Assembly: GCA_964384215.1 (NCBI GenBank)
Contig: CAYLLB010000004.1
Location: 62,001-126,000, forward strand
Direction of reading: 5' to 3'
DNA from: JAJFUV01 sp964384215
GTDB taxonomy: Bacteria > Acidobacteriota > Terriglobia > Bryobacterales > Bryobacteraceae
DNA length: 64,000 bases
The position numbers and the translations under genes are program-made. Shown piece after piece: positions 33,381-41,582 of the stretch. Each line of letters opens with the position of its first letter. The stretch's first letter is position 1. The notes below the pieces were generated by a model. That model searched no databases. It was not told where the DNA came from and worked only from the letters and a program-made list of their open reading frames with translations.

Positions 33381-33911
33381 TTAGCCAAATTTCACCTTGT
33401 TCGTGAGGTCGGGTTTGCGTCCGGCCAGCAGCTCACTAATGACATAAAAGATGGCGTCCGCTTTCGGCGGGCAGCCTGGGATATGTAAGTCGATCTTGAC
33501 GGCTTCGTGCAACGGGATGGCGTGCCTGAGCAGCGCCGGCACGCCTTCAGCCGGCACGCCCGGATTCGTCTGGACGCCTTCGACGTAGACGCGCTCGAGC
33601 AGCTTCTTTGCCGGCACCCAGTTGCGCATGCTGGGCACGTTGCTGGTGACCGCGCAATCGCCTAACGCTACCACCATCTTGCTGCGTTTGCGGATCAATT
33701 GGGCCATCTTCATGTCTTCCTGGCTGGACACGGCGCCCTCGACCAGGGCGACGTCCACACTCTCCGGAAACTCCTGCGCGTCCACCAGCGGCCCGTACAC
33801 AATGTCGGCCTTCTTGGACACGGCGACGATGCCCTCGTCGATGTCGAGCAACGACATGTGGCAGCCCGAACATCCGTCGAGCCACACCGTGGCCAGTTTG
33901 ATCTTGCTCAT
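33381..33911 (-). CDS. hoxY: NAD-linked [NiFe] hydrogenase small subunit
   Basis: 176 residues, typical of the short HoxY that holds a single proximal 4Fe-4S cluster. Ligand motifs: WLDGCSGCHMS near the N-terminus, ALGDCAVTSN and HIPGCPPKAD. It has no twin-arginine signal, so the enzyme is cytoplasmic. Its ATG overlaps the hoxU stop (ATGA) and hoxH starts 37 bases later. It relays electrons from the HoxH active site to HoxU and HoxF. Confidence 0.94.
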   Translation of the reverse strand: MSKIKLATVWLDGCSGCHMSLLDIDEGIVAVSKKADIVYGPLVDAQEFPESVDVALVEGAVSSQEDMKMAQLIRKRSKMVVALGDCAVTSNVPSMRNWVPAKKLLERVYVEGVQTNPGVPAEGVPALLRHAIPLHEAVKIDLHIPGCPPKADAIFYVISELLAGRKPDLTNKVKFG

Positions 33912-34636
33912 AACTCCGCTCCTCGCCGCGCGGCTAACCGGCTGACCGGTTCTCCGTGCTTGGTCATTTCCTCAACCGACCAGCCCTTTTCGGCCATCGC
34001 TCCCGTCGGGCAGACGTTCACGCACTTGCCGCAGGCCGTGCAGTTGCGCGACGAGCCCCATTCCTGGTTCAGCTCGCAGACCAGCCGCGAGCCGACGCCG
34101 CGGTTGCGGACGTCCCAAACGTGCGCACCCTCGACCTCGCCGCAGGCGCGCACGCATCGCGTGCACAGGATGCACCGGTTGTGGTCGAGCACGTAGCGCT
34201 CGTGGCTCATGTCGACGCTCACCTTCGGAAAGCTGTAGGGGTATCGGACGCTGGTGACGCCGAGTTTCTGGGCGAGCGACTGCAGTTCGCAATGGCCGTT
34301 GGACACGCAGACGGCGCAAATATGGTTGCGCTCGGCGAACAGCAGTTCGACGGCAATCTTGCGGTAGCTCTCGAGTTTCGGCGACTTGGTGTTCACCGAC
34401 ATGCCTTCCTGCACCGGCGTGGTGCAGGCGGGTAGAAGGCGCCCGACGCCCGCCACCTCGACGATACAGAGCCGGCAGGCGCCCACCGGCGTAAGACCTT
34501 CCATGTAGCAGAGCGCCGGGATGTACTTCCCGTTGGCGCGCGCGGCTTCGAGGATGGTCTGGCCGTCGGTCGCGCTGACGTATTCTCCGTCGATTCGAAT
34601 GGATACTTTCTGGGGCAAGGAATTCGCTCCTTTCAT
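33908..34636 (-). CDS. hoxU: Diaphorase Fe-S subunit of NAD-linked hydrogenase
   Basis: 242 residues, NuoG N-terminal-like. In order: a plant-type 2Fe-2S domain (ALCYMEG...GACRLCIVEV...LPACTTP), a His-Cys3 cluster segment (HICAVCVSNGHCELQ), and two 4Fe-4S motifs (CILCTRCVRAC and CTACGKCVNVCP). It wires HoxY to the flavoprotein HoxF. The stop overlaps the hoxY start; a 39-base gap separates it from hoxF. Confidence 0.95.
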   Translation of the reverse strand: MKGANSLPQKVSIRIDGEYVSATDGQTILEAARANGKYIPALCYMEGLTPVGACRLCIVEVAGVGRLLPACTTPVQEGMSVNTKSPKLESYRKIAVELLFAERNHICAVCVSNGHCELQSLAQKLGVTSVRYPYSFPKVSVDMSHERYVLDHNRCILCTRCVRACGEVEGAHVWDVRNRGVGSRLVCELNQEWGSSRNCTACGKCVNVCPTGAMAEKGWSVEEMTKHGEPVSRLAARRGAEL

Positions 34637-34675
34637 TGCGCGGCGGCCGTAGAGCCGGCCGCTCTGCGCGGGCCG

Positions 34676-37600
34676 CTAATGGTCTCCGTTGCGGACGTCG
34701 CAGCGCAGGCAGCGGCAGGATTCCTCCATGGCTTCGATGGCCGTCAATCCGAGCACGGCTTCGTCGAAGACCTTCACGCGTTCGAGCGGCGCAAGTTCTC
34801 CGCAGACATGGCGGCGGCTCGCGCTCGGCTGCGCCGGCGGGACTTGCTCATAGTCGAACTCGCGATAAATCTGGTCGAACCTTCGCGCGCCCATCAGGCG
34901 TTCGTCGATGTTGCGCGCGGCTTTCTTGCCATAGCCCATGGCGTTGGAGACGTTGGATGCGCCGCTGATCAGGTCGCCGCCGGCGTAAAACTTGGTGCGG
35001 CTGGTTTCGAGCGAGTAACGGTCCACGTCGATGGTGCCGTTCTCCTTGAGCGTGAGGCCTGAGGCGCGCGCGAAATCCAGGTCCACCGTTTCGCCGACCG
35101 CCAGCACCACCGTGTCGCACTCGAAGCGCAGGATCTCATCGGTGGGGATGGGCCGGCGCCGGCCCGAGGAATCATACTCGCCCAGGCGCGTCTTCACCAC
35201 CTCGATGGCCTGGACGCCGCCCTGGCGGTCGCCCACGATGCGGTGGGGCGTCGCCAGGAACACGAACTCGGCGCCTTCCGCCTCCGCGGCTTCGGTCTCC
35301 TCGGCGATGGCCGGCATGTCCTTGCGTTCGCGGCGATAGATCACGGTGACGTCGGAGCCCATACGCAGCGCCGTGCGGGCTGAGTCGATGGCCGCGTTAC
35401 CGCCGCCGATCACCACCACCTTCTTGCCGAGCGCGCACTCGGTCTTCTTCGAAACGGCTTCCAGGAACAGGAGCGCCGGCATCACGCCGCGCAACTCCGT
35501 GCCCGGCAGGTACACCCATGCTTCCTTCCAGGTGCCGATGGAAAGGAATACGGCGTCGTACATCGAATCGATGTCGTTGAGTGGTATGTCGAAGCCGACC
35601 CGAGTGTTGAAAACGAAATTCACCCCGACGCGCCGGATGAGTTCGAGTTCCTTCTCCAGCACACTCTTCGGCAATCGGTATTCCGGCAGCGCGTAACGCA
35701 GCATACCGCCCGCTTCGGGATTGGATTCGTACAGGGTGACTTCGTGCCCCAGCATGGCCAGGTAAAACGCGCATGTCAGCCCCGTGGGGCCGGCGCCGAC
35801 TACGGCGGTCTTTTTACCAGTGGGGGCCAGTTTATGCGCCACCACTTTTTCGATCATTTCGCTGTAACGGCCCGAGGCATAAATCGCGTCGGCGATCGAG
35901 CGATGCACGTCGCGCATGTTCACCGGCTCGTCGAGCCCGGCGCGGCGGCAGCGATGTTCGCAGGGATGCTGGCAGACGCGGCCCGTGGAGGCGGGCAGCG
36001 GGTTGTCGAGAATGACGCTCTCGAAGGCTTCCTCCAGCCTGTCTTCCTTGTAGAGTTGAAGGAAGCGCGGGATGTTCATGTGCAGCGGGCAGGAGTTCTC
36101 GCAGGGCGAAACCGCCAGGTCCTCGCACACGCCGGCGCGGCAGCGATGCGCCCGGATGTGGTCCTCGAACTCATGCCGGAAGTGCCGCATGGTCGTGAGA
36201 ACGGGGTTGGGCGCTGTCTGCCCCAGACCGCACAGTGACGTGTCGCGAACCATGCGGCTCAATTCATCGAGCGTCCCAAGGTCGCCGACCGTCGCCGCTC
36301 CGCGCGTGAATTTGTTCAGGATCTGCAGCGCTTTGTCGAGCCCCACGCGGCAGGGGACACACTTGCCGCAGGATTCCGAGTGGGTGAACTCGATGAAGTA
36401 GCGCGCCACGTCCACCATGCAGTTGTCTTCGTCCATGACAACCATGCCGCCGGACCCCATGATGGAGCCCAGTTGGGCCAGCGTCTCGTAATCTACCGGC
36501 GTGTCGAACATTTCCTGCGGGATGCAGCCGCCAGAGGGCCCGCCCGTCTGCACGCTTTTTACGGTGCGCCCGTGCGGGGCACCGCCGCCGATGTCATAAA
36601 CGAACTTGCGCAACGGCGTACCCAGCGGCATTTCCACCAAACCCGTGCTGTTGACCTTGCCCACCAGAGAGAACACCTTTGTCCCGCTGCTCTTGGTGCT
36701 GCCGGTTTCGGTGAACCAGGCCGGACCCTTGATGACGATGGGCGGGATGTTGTACCAGGTCTCGACGTTATTGATGTTGGTGGGTTTGCCGAACAGGCCC
36801 TTCTGGGCCGGGTAGGGAGGCCGTGGCGTGGGACGGCCCGCCCTGCTTTCGAGTGAGCGGATGAGCGCGGTTTCCTCGCCGCAGACGAACGCGCCAGCGC
36901 CCTCCACCAGGCTCAGATCGAAGTTGAAGCCTCGCCCCAGAATGTTCTCGCCTAGCAGGCCGTATTCCTTGGCCTGTTCGACGGCCCGGCTCAGGCGGTG
37001 CACGGCGAGCGGATACTCTGCGCGGATGTACACGATCCCCTCGGAAGCGCCCATGACGTAACCGCCGATGATCATGCCCTCGATGAGCGCATGCGGATCG
37101 CTTTCGATCTCGTTGCGGTTCATGTATGCGCCAGGGTCGCCCTCGTCGGCGTTGCAGACGATGTACTTGGGTTCGGCCTGGGCCTTGCGCAGGAACTCCC
37201 ACTTGATGCCGGTCAGGTAGCCCGCGCCGCCGCGCCCGCGCAGCTTCGATGCCTTGATCTGCTCGACAACCGCGGCGGGGTTCGAATCGATCAGGACTTT
37301 GTACAGGGCCTGGTAGCCGCCCACGGCGATGTACTCTTCGATGTCTCCGGGATTGATGAGGCCGCAGTTGCGCAGAACGATCTTCTTCTGCCCGTTGAAG
37401 AAGGGCACCTCGTTCCAACTGGGAAGATCGGGATAATCGGACCCGTACTTCACGTGTCCTGTAATGTGGTCCCACTCCTCAATCTTGCAGAGAACCAGAT
37501 CGCGGGGAACTTCGCCCGAAGCCGCGTCATCCAGAATGCGTTCGACGTCGTTGTGCTGGACGCGGTGCAGAATCAACAGCGGTTTGCCGGGCACCCAGAG

Positions 37601-37828
37601 GTTCACCAGCGGTTCTTCGGCGCAGAAGCCGAAGCAGCCCACGCGAGTGAGATGATAGCCCAGGCCACGGCGGTCGATAGCGGAAGCGAAGGCATGGTAG
37701 ACCGCCTCGGCGCCGTTGCCGGAGCCGCACGTACCCATACCGACGGCGATGCGCGGGCGCGGCGGCAGCAACTTTGCCATGCCCGACTCCCGCACCGCGT
37801 TGAAGGTGCTGAAGTCACTGATTCGCAT
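34676..37828 (-). CDS. hoxF: HoxF diaphorase fused to a GltD/NfnB-like NAD(P)H module
   Basis: 1050 residues, about twice a normal HoxF core. Residues 25-100: thioredoxin-like domain with Cys34, Cys65 and Cys69. Residues 145-560: NuoF-type FMN/NADH domain (LRGRGGAGY 197-204, NADEGDPGAYMN 226-237, GAGAFVCGEETAL 310-322) and its 4Fe-4S motif (SCGKCVPCRVG, plus Cys533). Residues 560-1050: a full GltD-like module with a cysteine-rich N-terminus (Cys563, 568, 576, 580, 619, 623, 627), FAD motif AVVGAGPTGLTCAFYL (675-690), second dinucleotide site VVVIGGGNAAIDSARTAL (804-822) and FYAGGDLISG. In NfnB, GltD and StnA-like proteins this module handles NADPH. The chain therefore predicts one hydrogenase linking H2, NAD(H) and NADP(H). 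It overlaps hoxE by 14 bases. Confidence 0.93.
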   Translation of the reverse strand: MRISDFSTFNAVRESGMAKLLPPRPRIAVGMGTCGSGNGAEAVYHAFASAIDRRGLGYHLTRVGCFGFCAEEPLVNLWVPGKPLLILHRVQHNDVERILDDAASGEVPRDLVLCKIEEWDHITGHVKYGSDYPDLPSWNEVPFFNGQKKIVLRNCGLINPGDIEEYIAVGGYQALYKVLIDSNPAAVVEQIKASKLRGRGGAGYLTGIKWEFLRKAQAEPKYIVCNADEGDPGAYMNRNEIESDPHALIEGMIIGGYVMGASEGIVYIRAEYPLAVHRLSRAVEQAKEYGLLGENILGRGFNFDLSLVEGAGAFVCGEETALIRSLESRAGRPTPRPPYPAQKGLFGKPTNINNVETWYNIPPIVIKGPAWFTETGSTKSSGTKVFSLVGKVNSTGLVEMPLGTPLRKFVYDIGGGAPHGRTVKSVQTGGPSGGCIPQEMFDTPVDYETLAQLGSIMGSGGMVVMDEDNCMVDVARYFIEFTHSESCGKCVPCRVGLDKALQILNKFTRGAATVGDLGTLDELSRMVRDTSLCGLGQTAPNPVLTTMRHFRHEFEDHIRAHRCRAGVCEDLAVSPCENSCPLHMNIPRFLQLYKEDRLEEAFESVILDNPLPASTGRVCQHPCEHRCRRAGLDEPVNMRDVHRSIADAIYASGRYSEMIEKVVAHKLAPTGKKTAVVGAGPTGLTCAFYLAMLGHEVTLYESNPEAGGMLRYALPEYRLPKSVLEKELELIRRVGVNFVFNTRVGFDIPLNDIDSMYDAVFLSIGTWKEAWVYLPGTELRGVMPALLFLEAVSKKTECALGKKVVVIGGGNAAIDSARTALRMGSDVTVIYRRERKDMPAIAEETEAAEAEGAEFVFLATPHRIVGDRQGGVQAIEVVKTRLGEYDSSGRRRPIPTDEILRFECDTVVLAVGETVDLDFARASGLTLKENGTIDVDRYSLETSRTKFYAGGDLISGASNVSNAMGYGKKAARNIDERLMGARRFDQIYREFDYEQVPPAQPSASRRHVCGELAPLERVKVFDEAVLGLTAIEAMEESCRCLRCDVRNGDH

Positions 37829-38369
37829 GTTTTCTACGATCCCCTTCCAGGTGGTCGATCTCGCGCTTCAAGGCCTGCTCGTTCACATGGCCGAGGATGT
37901 TATGGTTCACCTCGACCACCGGCGCCAGCGCGCACTGTCCGAAGCAGGCCACCGTGCGCAGCGTGTACTTGCCGTCGCTGGTGGTGACGGACAACTTGTC
38001 GGCTCCGCCGCCTTCCTCGGCCGAATCCTTGACGCCGAGTTCCAGCTTCAGGCGTTCCAGCAGGTTGCGCGATCCGCGCGTGTGGCACGCCGTGCCACGG
38101 CAGATGCAGATCGTGTTCTTGCCCTGGGGCTCCAGATTGAAGAGGGCGTAAAAGCTGACGACGCTGTAAACTTGAGCCCGGGGAATGTCCGTCTTCGCGG
38201 CCACGTAGTCCAGCAGTTCCATTGGCAGGTACTTCTGTGGGTTATGTTCCTGGAGTTCTTCCAGGATGCTCAGCAGCCGGCCAGCGCGCGCCGGATGGCG
38301 GGCGATCACCTGGTCGACGTAGTCCTGGTCGACAGGAGACGGCAGGCTTGGGACAACCGGAGGTTTCAT
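37815..38369 (-). CDS. hoxE: NuoE-like 2Fe-2S subunit of NAD-linked hydrogenase
   Basis: 184 residues, thioredoxin-like NuoE/HoxE family. An N-terminal helical bundle (GRLLSILEELQEHN...YLPMELLDYVA) precedes the 2Fe-2S ligands (CICRGTACHTRGS and VACFGQCALAP). First gene of the hox operon; GGGAGAGGA lies 8-16 bases before the ATG. The promoter must lie in the 92 bases shared with the divergent PHP gene, but no convincing boxes are visible. The HoxE subunit is usual in cyanobacterial-type bidirectional enzymes. Confidence 0.94.
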   Translation of the reverse strand: MKPPVVPSLPSPVDQDYVDQVIARHPARAGRLLSILEELQEHNPQKYLPMELLDYVAAKTDIPRAQVYSVVSFYALFNLEPQGKNTICICRGTACHTRGSRNLLERLKLELGVKDSAEEGGGADKLSVTTSDGKYTLRTVACFGQCALAPVVEVNHNILGHVNEQALKREIDHLEGDRRKHANQ

Positions 38370-38461
38370 AGATGAGTCCTCTCCCGAAGCGAATAGACAA
38401 ACATGATATCCAAACGCGGACCGGCGTGTCTGGGCTGGTTCGCGGTAGAGTAGTAAGTTCT

Positions 38462-39565
38462 ATGAACAAGCGAACGGCGATTTTTCTCTCTTGCGTGTTG
38501 TTTTTTGTTATGGCCGCTCCCGTCGTGGCGCAGGTGCGCAATCCGCTGCCCGTGCCCGACGTAGGCGGCTATCGGACCCTCAAATGCGACTTCCATATGC
38601 ACACAGTCTTTAGCGATGGCCAGGTGTGGCCGCCGGCGCGGGTGGTCGAAGCCTGGCGTGACGGATTGGACGCGGTTGCCATCACAGACCACTCCGGTGG
38701 AGGAAGAAACAAGGAGATCCTGAAGAATGATTTGAATCTCCCGCACGCGCTCGCGCGCCCCACGGCCGATCAACTGGGCGTGCTGCTGGTTCCCGGCGTT
38801 GAGGTGGCGCAGGGATTGACGCACTGCAACGCCTTGTTCATCAAGGACGCCAACGAGGTGACCGGAATGCAACTGTTGCCGGCGTTGCGCAAGCTGCGCG
38901 CGCAGGGCGCCTATCTTCTGTGGAACCATCCCGGCTGGCGACGGCCGGCGATCTGGTACCCCGACATCGACGAGGCCTATCGCGAAAAGCTGATCGATGG
39001 CTTTGAGATAGTCAACGGCAGTGAGATCTATCCGGACACGCAGGCCTGGAGCGAGGAGAAGAAGTTGGCGCTGTTTGCCGACAGCGACGTGCACCCGACG
39101 ATGGAGCCGCAGGATGAGCGCACGCGCCGGCCAATTACCTTGGTATTCGTGCGCACCGCGGACCTTGCGGGCTTGCGCGAGGCGCTGGATGCCCGGCGAA
39201 CCGTGGCCTGGTACCGCGACGACGTTTGGGGCGCGGAAGAATTCCTGCGCGGGCTCTGGCAGGGCGCCGTCAAAGTGGAACCTGCGCGTCTGGCCTTCTC
39301 TCCGCAAGTGAGGCGCTCCGGCATCCGCATCGCGAACACCTCGGCCATTCCGTTTCAATTGAAGGTGAAGAGCGCGCCCGCGTGGCTCAGTCTCAGCGCC
39401 GGCACGCTTCCCGGCGAGCGCGTGGTGTCCGTCCCTGTGAGCGCAGCCAAGGACGCCCCGGCGGGCGAGCATCGCGTGGAGATTGTTCTCGAAGTAACCA
39501 ACCTCCACACGGCCCCCGGCAAGTCCTTGACCGCCGCCTTGCCGCTGACCGTCACGGTCGAATAG
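38462..39565 (+). CDS. Secreted PHP-domain metal-dependent phosphoesterase-like protein
   Basis: 367 residues from the ATG at 38462; the start is set by the signal peptide (MNKRTAIFLSCVLFFVMAAPVVAQ), and the longer frame from 38372 is rejected. PHP metal ligands are visible: CDFHMHTVFSDG, AVAITDHSGGG, LLWNHPGW and FADSDVHP. Residues about 290-367 form a beta-sandwich. PHP proteins hydrolyse phosphoester bonds with metal clusters; a secreted acidobacterial copy has no assigned substrate. It is the only plus-strand gene between the two hydrogenase operons, and its link to them is probably incidental. Confidence 0.85.
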   Translation: MNKRTAIFLSCVLFFVMAAPVVAQVRNPLPVPDVGGYRTLKCDFHMHTVFSDGQVWPPARVVEAWRDGLDAVAITDHSGGGRNKEILKNDLNLPHALARPTADQLGVLLVPGVEVAQGLTHCNALFIKDANEVTGMQLLPALRKLRAQGAYLLWNHPGWRRPAIWYPDIDEAYREKLIDGFEIVNGSEIYPDTQAWSEEKKLALFADSDVHPTMEPQDERTRRPITLVFVRTADLAGLREALDARRTVAWYRDDVWGAEEFLRGLWQGAVKVEPARLAFSPQVRRSGIRIANTSAIPFQLKVKSAPAWLSLSAGTLPGERVVSVPVSAAKDAPAGEHRVEIVLEVTNLHTAPGKSLTAALPLTVTVE

Positions 39566-39569
39566 AACG

Positions 39570-39650
39570 CGGGACGACAGTACACTCAATCCCCGGTTCC
39601 TCCTGACTGGGAAGACGGAGGTGAAAGAGGGGGTTGAGTGTATTGTCCCG
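39570..39650. repeat. Imperfect 81-base inverted repeat at the end of the maturation protease gene
   Basis: Left arm 39570-39594 and right arm 39629-39650 share CGGGAC and TACACTCAA blocks in inverted order, with CCCC/GGGG next to the 34-base centre. The arms lie across the end of the protease gene and supply its last residues (TQPPLSPPSSQSGGTGD-like tail). It can act as a strong bidirectional hairpin between convergent genes, or be a small mobile repeat. Confidence 0.6.
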
Positions 39651-40083
39651 AGATTATGTCGAGCACGGGGGCCATGGCGGCCTCGACGGCGGCCGTCATA
39701 AGGCCACCCACCGTGAGGGTGTCGGCCGCTTCCACCGTGATGATGGTTACTTCCTGCGGCACATGGAGGCCCAGTTTCCCGGCAAGTTGTAGGGCCTCGA
39801 ACAATCCCACGTAGTGGGGCGAACCGCCGGGCACTGTCTGGAACTCTTCATTTCGTAGAACCGTGATAGTGCCGGGGGCGGTCTGGCCGGTCACCACCGT
39901 ATCCACGACAATGAGCTTGTCGCAGTTCTGCACGTGATCGAGCAGCGCCATGCCGGCTTCGGAACTCTCGACCACATCGATTTGCCCGCCGAACAAACGA
40001 CGCGCCTCGCCGGCGACGCGGATACCGAATGCGTCGTCGGCGAGAATGTCGTTGCCCAGCGCCAATAAGCGCGTGACGGGCAT
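39586..40083 (-). CDS. [NiFe] hydrogenase maturation endopeptidase
   Basis: 165 residues, HyaD/HycI family (peptidase M52). The fold start and nickel-sensing ligands are visible: LLALGNDILADDAFG (Glu replaced by Asp-type residues as is common), VVDTVVTG with Asp, and PHYVGLFEAL with His. It clips the C-terminal tail of the large subunit after metal insertion, here presumably that of MvhA (34 residues after His464), whose gene ends 2 bases upstream; it may also serve HoxH. The last 20 or so residues (after VLDIISGQ) are unlike the family and come from the inverted repeat. Final gene of the 13-gene operon. Confidence 0.9.
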   Translation of the reverse strand: MPVTRLLALGNDILADDAFGIRVAGEARRLFGGQIDVVESSEAGMALLDHVQNCDKLIVVDTVVTGQTAPGTITVLRNEEFQTVPGGSPHYVGLFEALQLAGKLGLHVPQEVTIITVEAADTLTVGGLMTAAVEAAMAPVLDIISGQYTQPPLSPPSSQSGGTGD

Positions 40084-40085
40084 AA

Positions 40086-41582
40086 CTATTGACGGGTGAT
40101 GCTGCCGTCGAGATCGCGCCGCAGGATGCCGGCGGTGGAGCCGTCGGCTTCGCGGACACGGATCTGCAGCGGCATACTGCCGGGCAACGAGTGCGTGGCG
40201 CAGCCGTTGCAGGGGTCATAGGCGCGGAAGGCCATCTCCACCATGTTGAGCACGCCGTCGGAGATGTGGTCCCGGCTGACGAGTCCCTTGGCCGCCTTCT
40301 CGACGCTCATGGCGATGCGGGCGGCGTTGTTGGTGGTCGCCACGATCATGTTGGCTTTGCGGATGAGGCCGTTCTCGTCGGTCACGTAATGATGAATCAG
40401 CGTGCCGCGAGGGGCTTCTACGATTCCCACGCCTTCCGTGGGAACCTCAGTTGGAAGCGTACGGACATTCGGGTCTGTAAGCTCCTTGTTGTCCGCCAAC
40501 TCCTTCATCCGCTCGGCCGCGTAAAGCAGCTCGATGGCGCGGGCCCAATGGTGCGCCAGCGTGTGATGCACCGGCTTACCGTGGAGCGTCTCGACATACT
40601 GCTGGTAAGCGGCCTGCGCGCCGGGGGTGGCGAAACCGTCCGCGGCGTTCAGCCGCGCCAGCGGCGCCACGCTGTAAACACCGCTGTCGGCGCCGTCGAC
40701 GAAGCCCTTCCAGCCTACCGGTTTCAGGTACGAGAACTTCACGTAGCTCCAAGGTTCGACGTGTTCGGCAACGTAGTCCAGGTACTGGCCCGCGCCGAAC
40801 TTGGCATACTCGCTTCCATCCGGTTTCACGACGCGCAACTGCCCATCGTAGAAGTTGACCCGGTTGGACCCGTCCACCGTACCCATGTAATAGGTCTTGT
40901 GCGTGAAAACGTCGGACAGGATCAGCTCGACGTAATCGCTCCGCTTCAGAACCAGCTTGTCGAAAACGTCGAGAGTGAACTTGGCGAAATCGACCGCTTC
41001 GTTCGCCACGGCGCGGAACTGCGCCTGGTCCTCTTTCGAAATGCGCTTGGCGACGCCGCCCGGCAATCCAAGCACGGGATGGCCCGCCTTGCCGCCGGTG
41101 AGCGCGAGCAATTCGCGCAGTTTGCGGCGCATGCCGACAACCTTCTGCCCTACCTCGACGCCCACCTTACCGATGACGCCGAGGATATTGCGCTCGGCGG
41201 CCGGCGCCTGCGGCCCGACGATGAAGTCCGGCCCGCCCAGGAAGTAGATATGCAGCGAGTGGTCTTCCACCATGAAGACGTTGTAGAAGAGTTCGCGGAT
41301 GCGCAGGGCCGCCGGCGGAGGCGTCACCTTGTAGACAGCATCCAGGGCCTTGGTGGAGGCCATGTGATGCGCCGTGGGGCAGACGCCGCAAATACGCGAG
41401 GTGATCTGCGGCATGTCTTCGGCCGGCCGTCCCTCGGCGAACTTTTCGAAACCCCGCAGTTCAGGGATCTGGAAGAACGCCCGGTCGACCTGACCGGACT
41501 CGTTCAGGAAGATCTCGATCTTGCCGTGGCCTTCCAGGCGAGTAACGGGGTCGATGGTGATTCTTTGAGCCGTACTAGACAT
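40086..41582 (-). CDS. mvhA: Group 3c-type [NiFe] hydrogenase large subunit
   Basis: 498 residues. Ni-Fe ligands: RICGVCP (Cys65, Cys68) and DPCNGCATH (Cys458, Cys461), with a cleavable tail of 34 residues after His464. The N-terminus ITIDPVTRLEGHGKIEIFL is canonical. Together with the adjacent small subunit, MvhD and HdrABC genes, it is assigned to the methyl-viologen-reducing (Hdr-linked) group rather than the F420-reducing group, because no FrhB-like gene is present. It oxidises H2 in the cytoplasm. It overlaps mvhG by 8 bases. Confidence 0.93.
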   Translation of the reverse strand: MSSTAQRITIDPVTRLEGHGKIEIFLNESGQVDRAFFQIPELRGFEKFAEGRPAEDMPQITSRICGVCPTAHHMASTKALDAVYKVTPPPAALRIRELFYNVFMVEDHSLHIYFLGGPDFIVGPQAPAAERNILGVIGKVGVEVGQKVVGMRRKLRELLALTGGKAGHPVLGLPGGVAKRISKEDQAQFRAVANEAVDFAKFTLDVFDKLVLKRSDYVELILSDVFTHKTYYMGTVDGSNRVNFYDGQLRVVKPDGSEYAKFGAGQYLDYVAEHVEPWSYVKFSYLKPVGWKGFVDGADSGVYSVAPLARLNAADGFATPGAQAAYQQYVETLHGKPVHHTLAHHWARAIELLYAAERMKELADNKELTDPNVRTLPTEVPTEGVGIVEAPRGTLIHHYVTDENGLIRKANMIVATTNNAARIAMSVEKAAKGLVSRDHISDGVLNMVEMAFRAYDPCNGCATHSLPGSMPLQIRVREADGSTAGILRRDLDGSITRQ

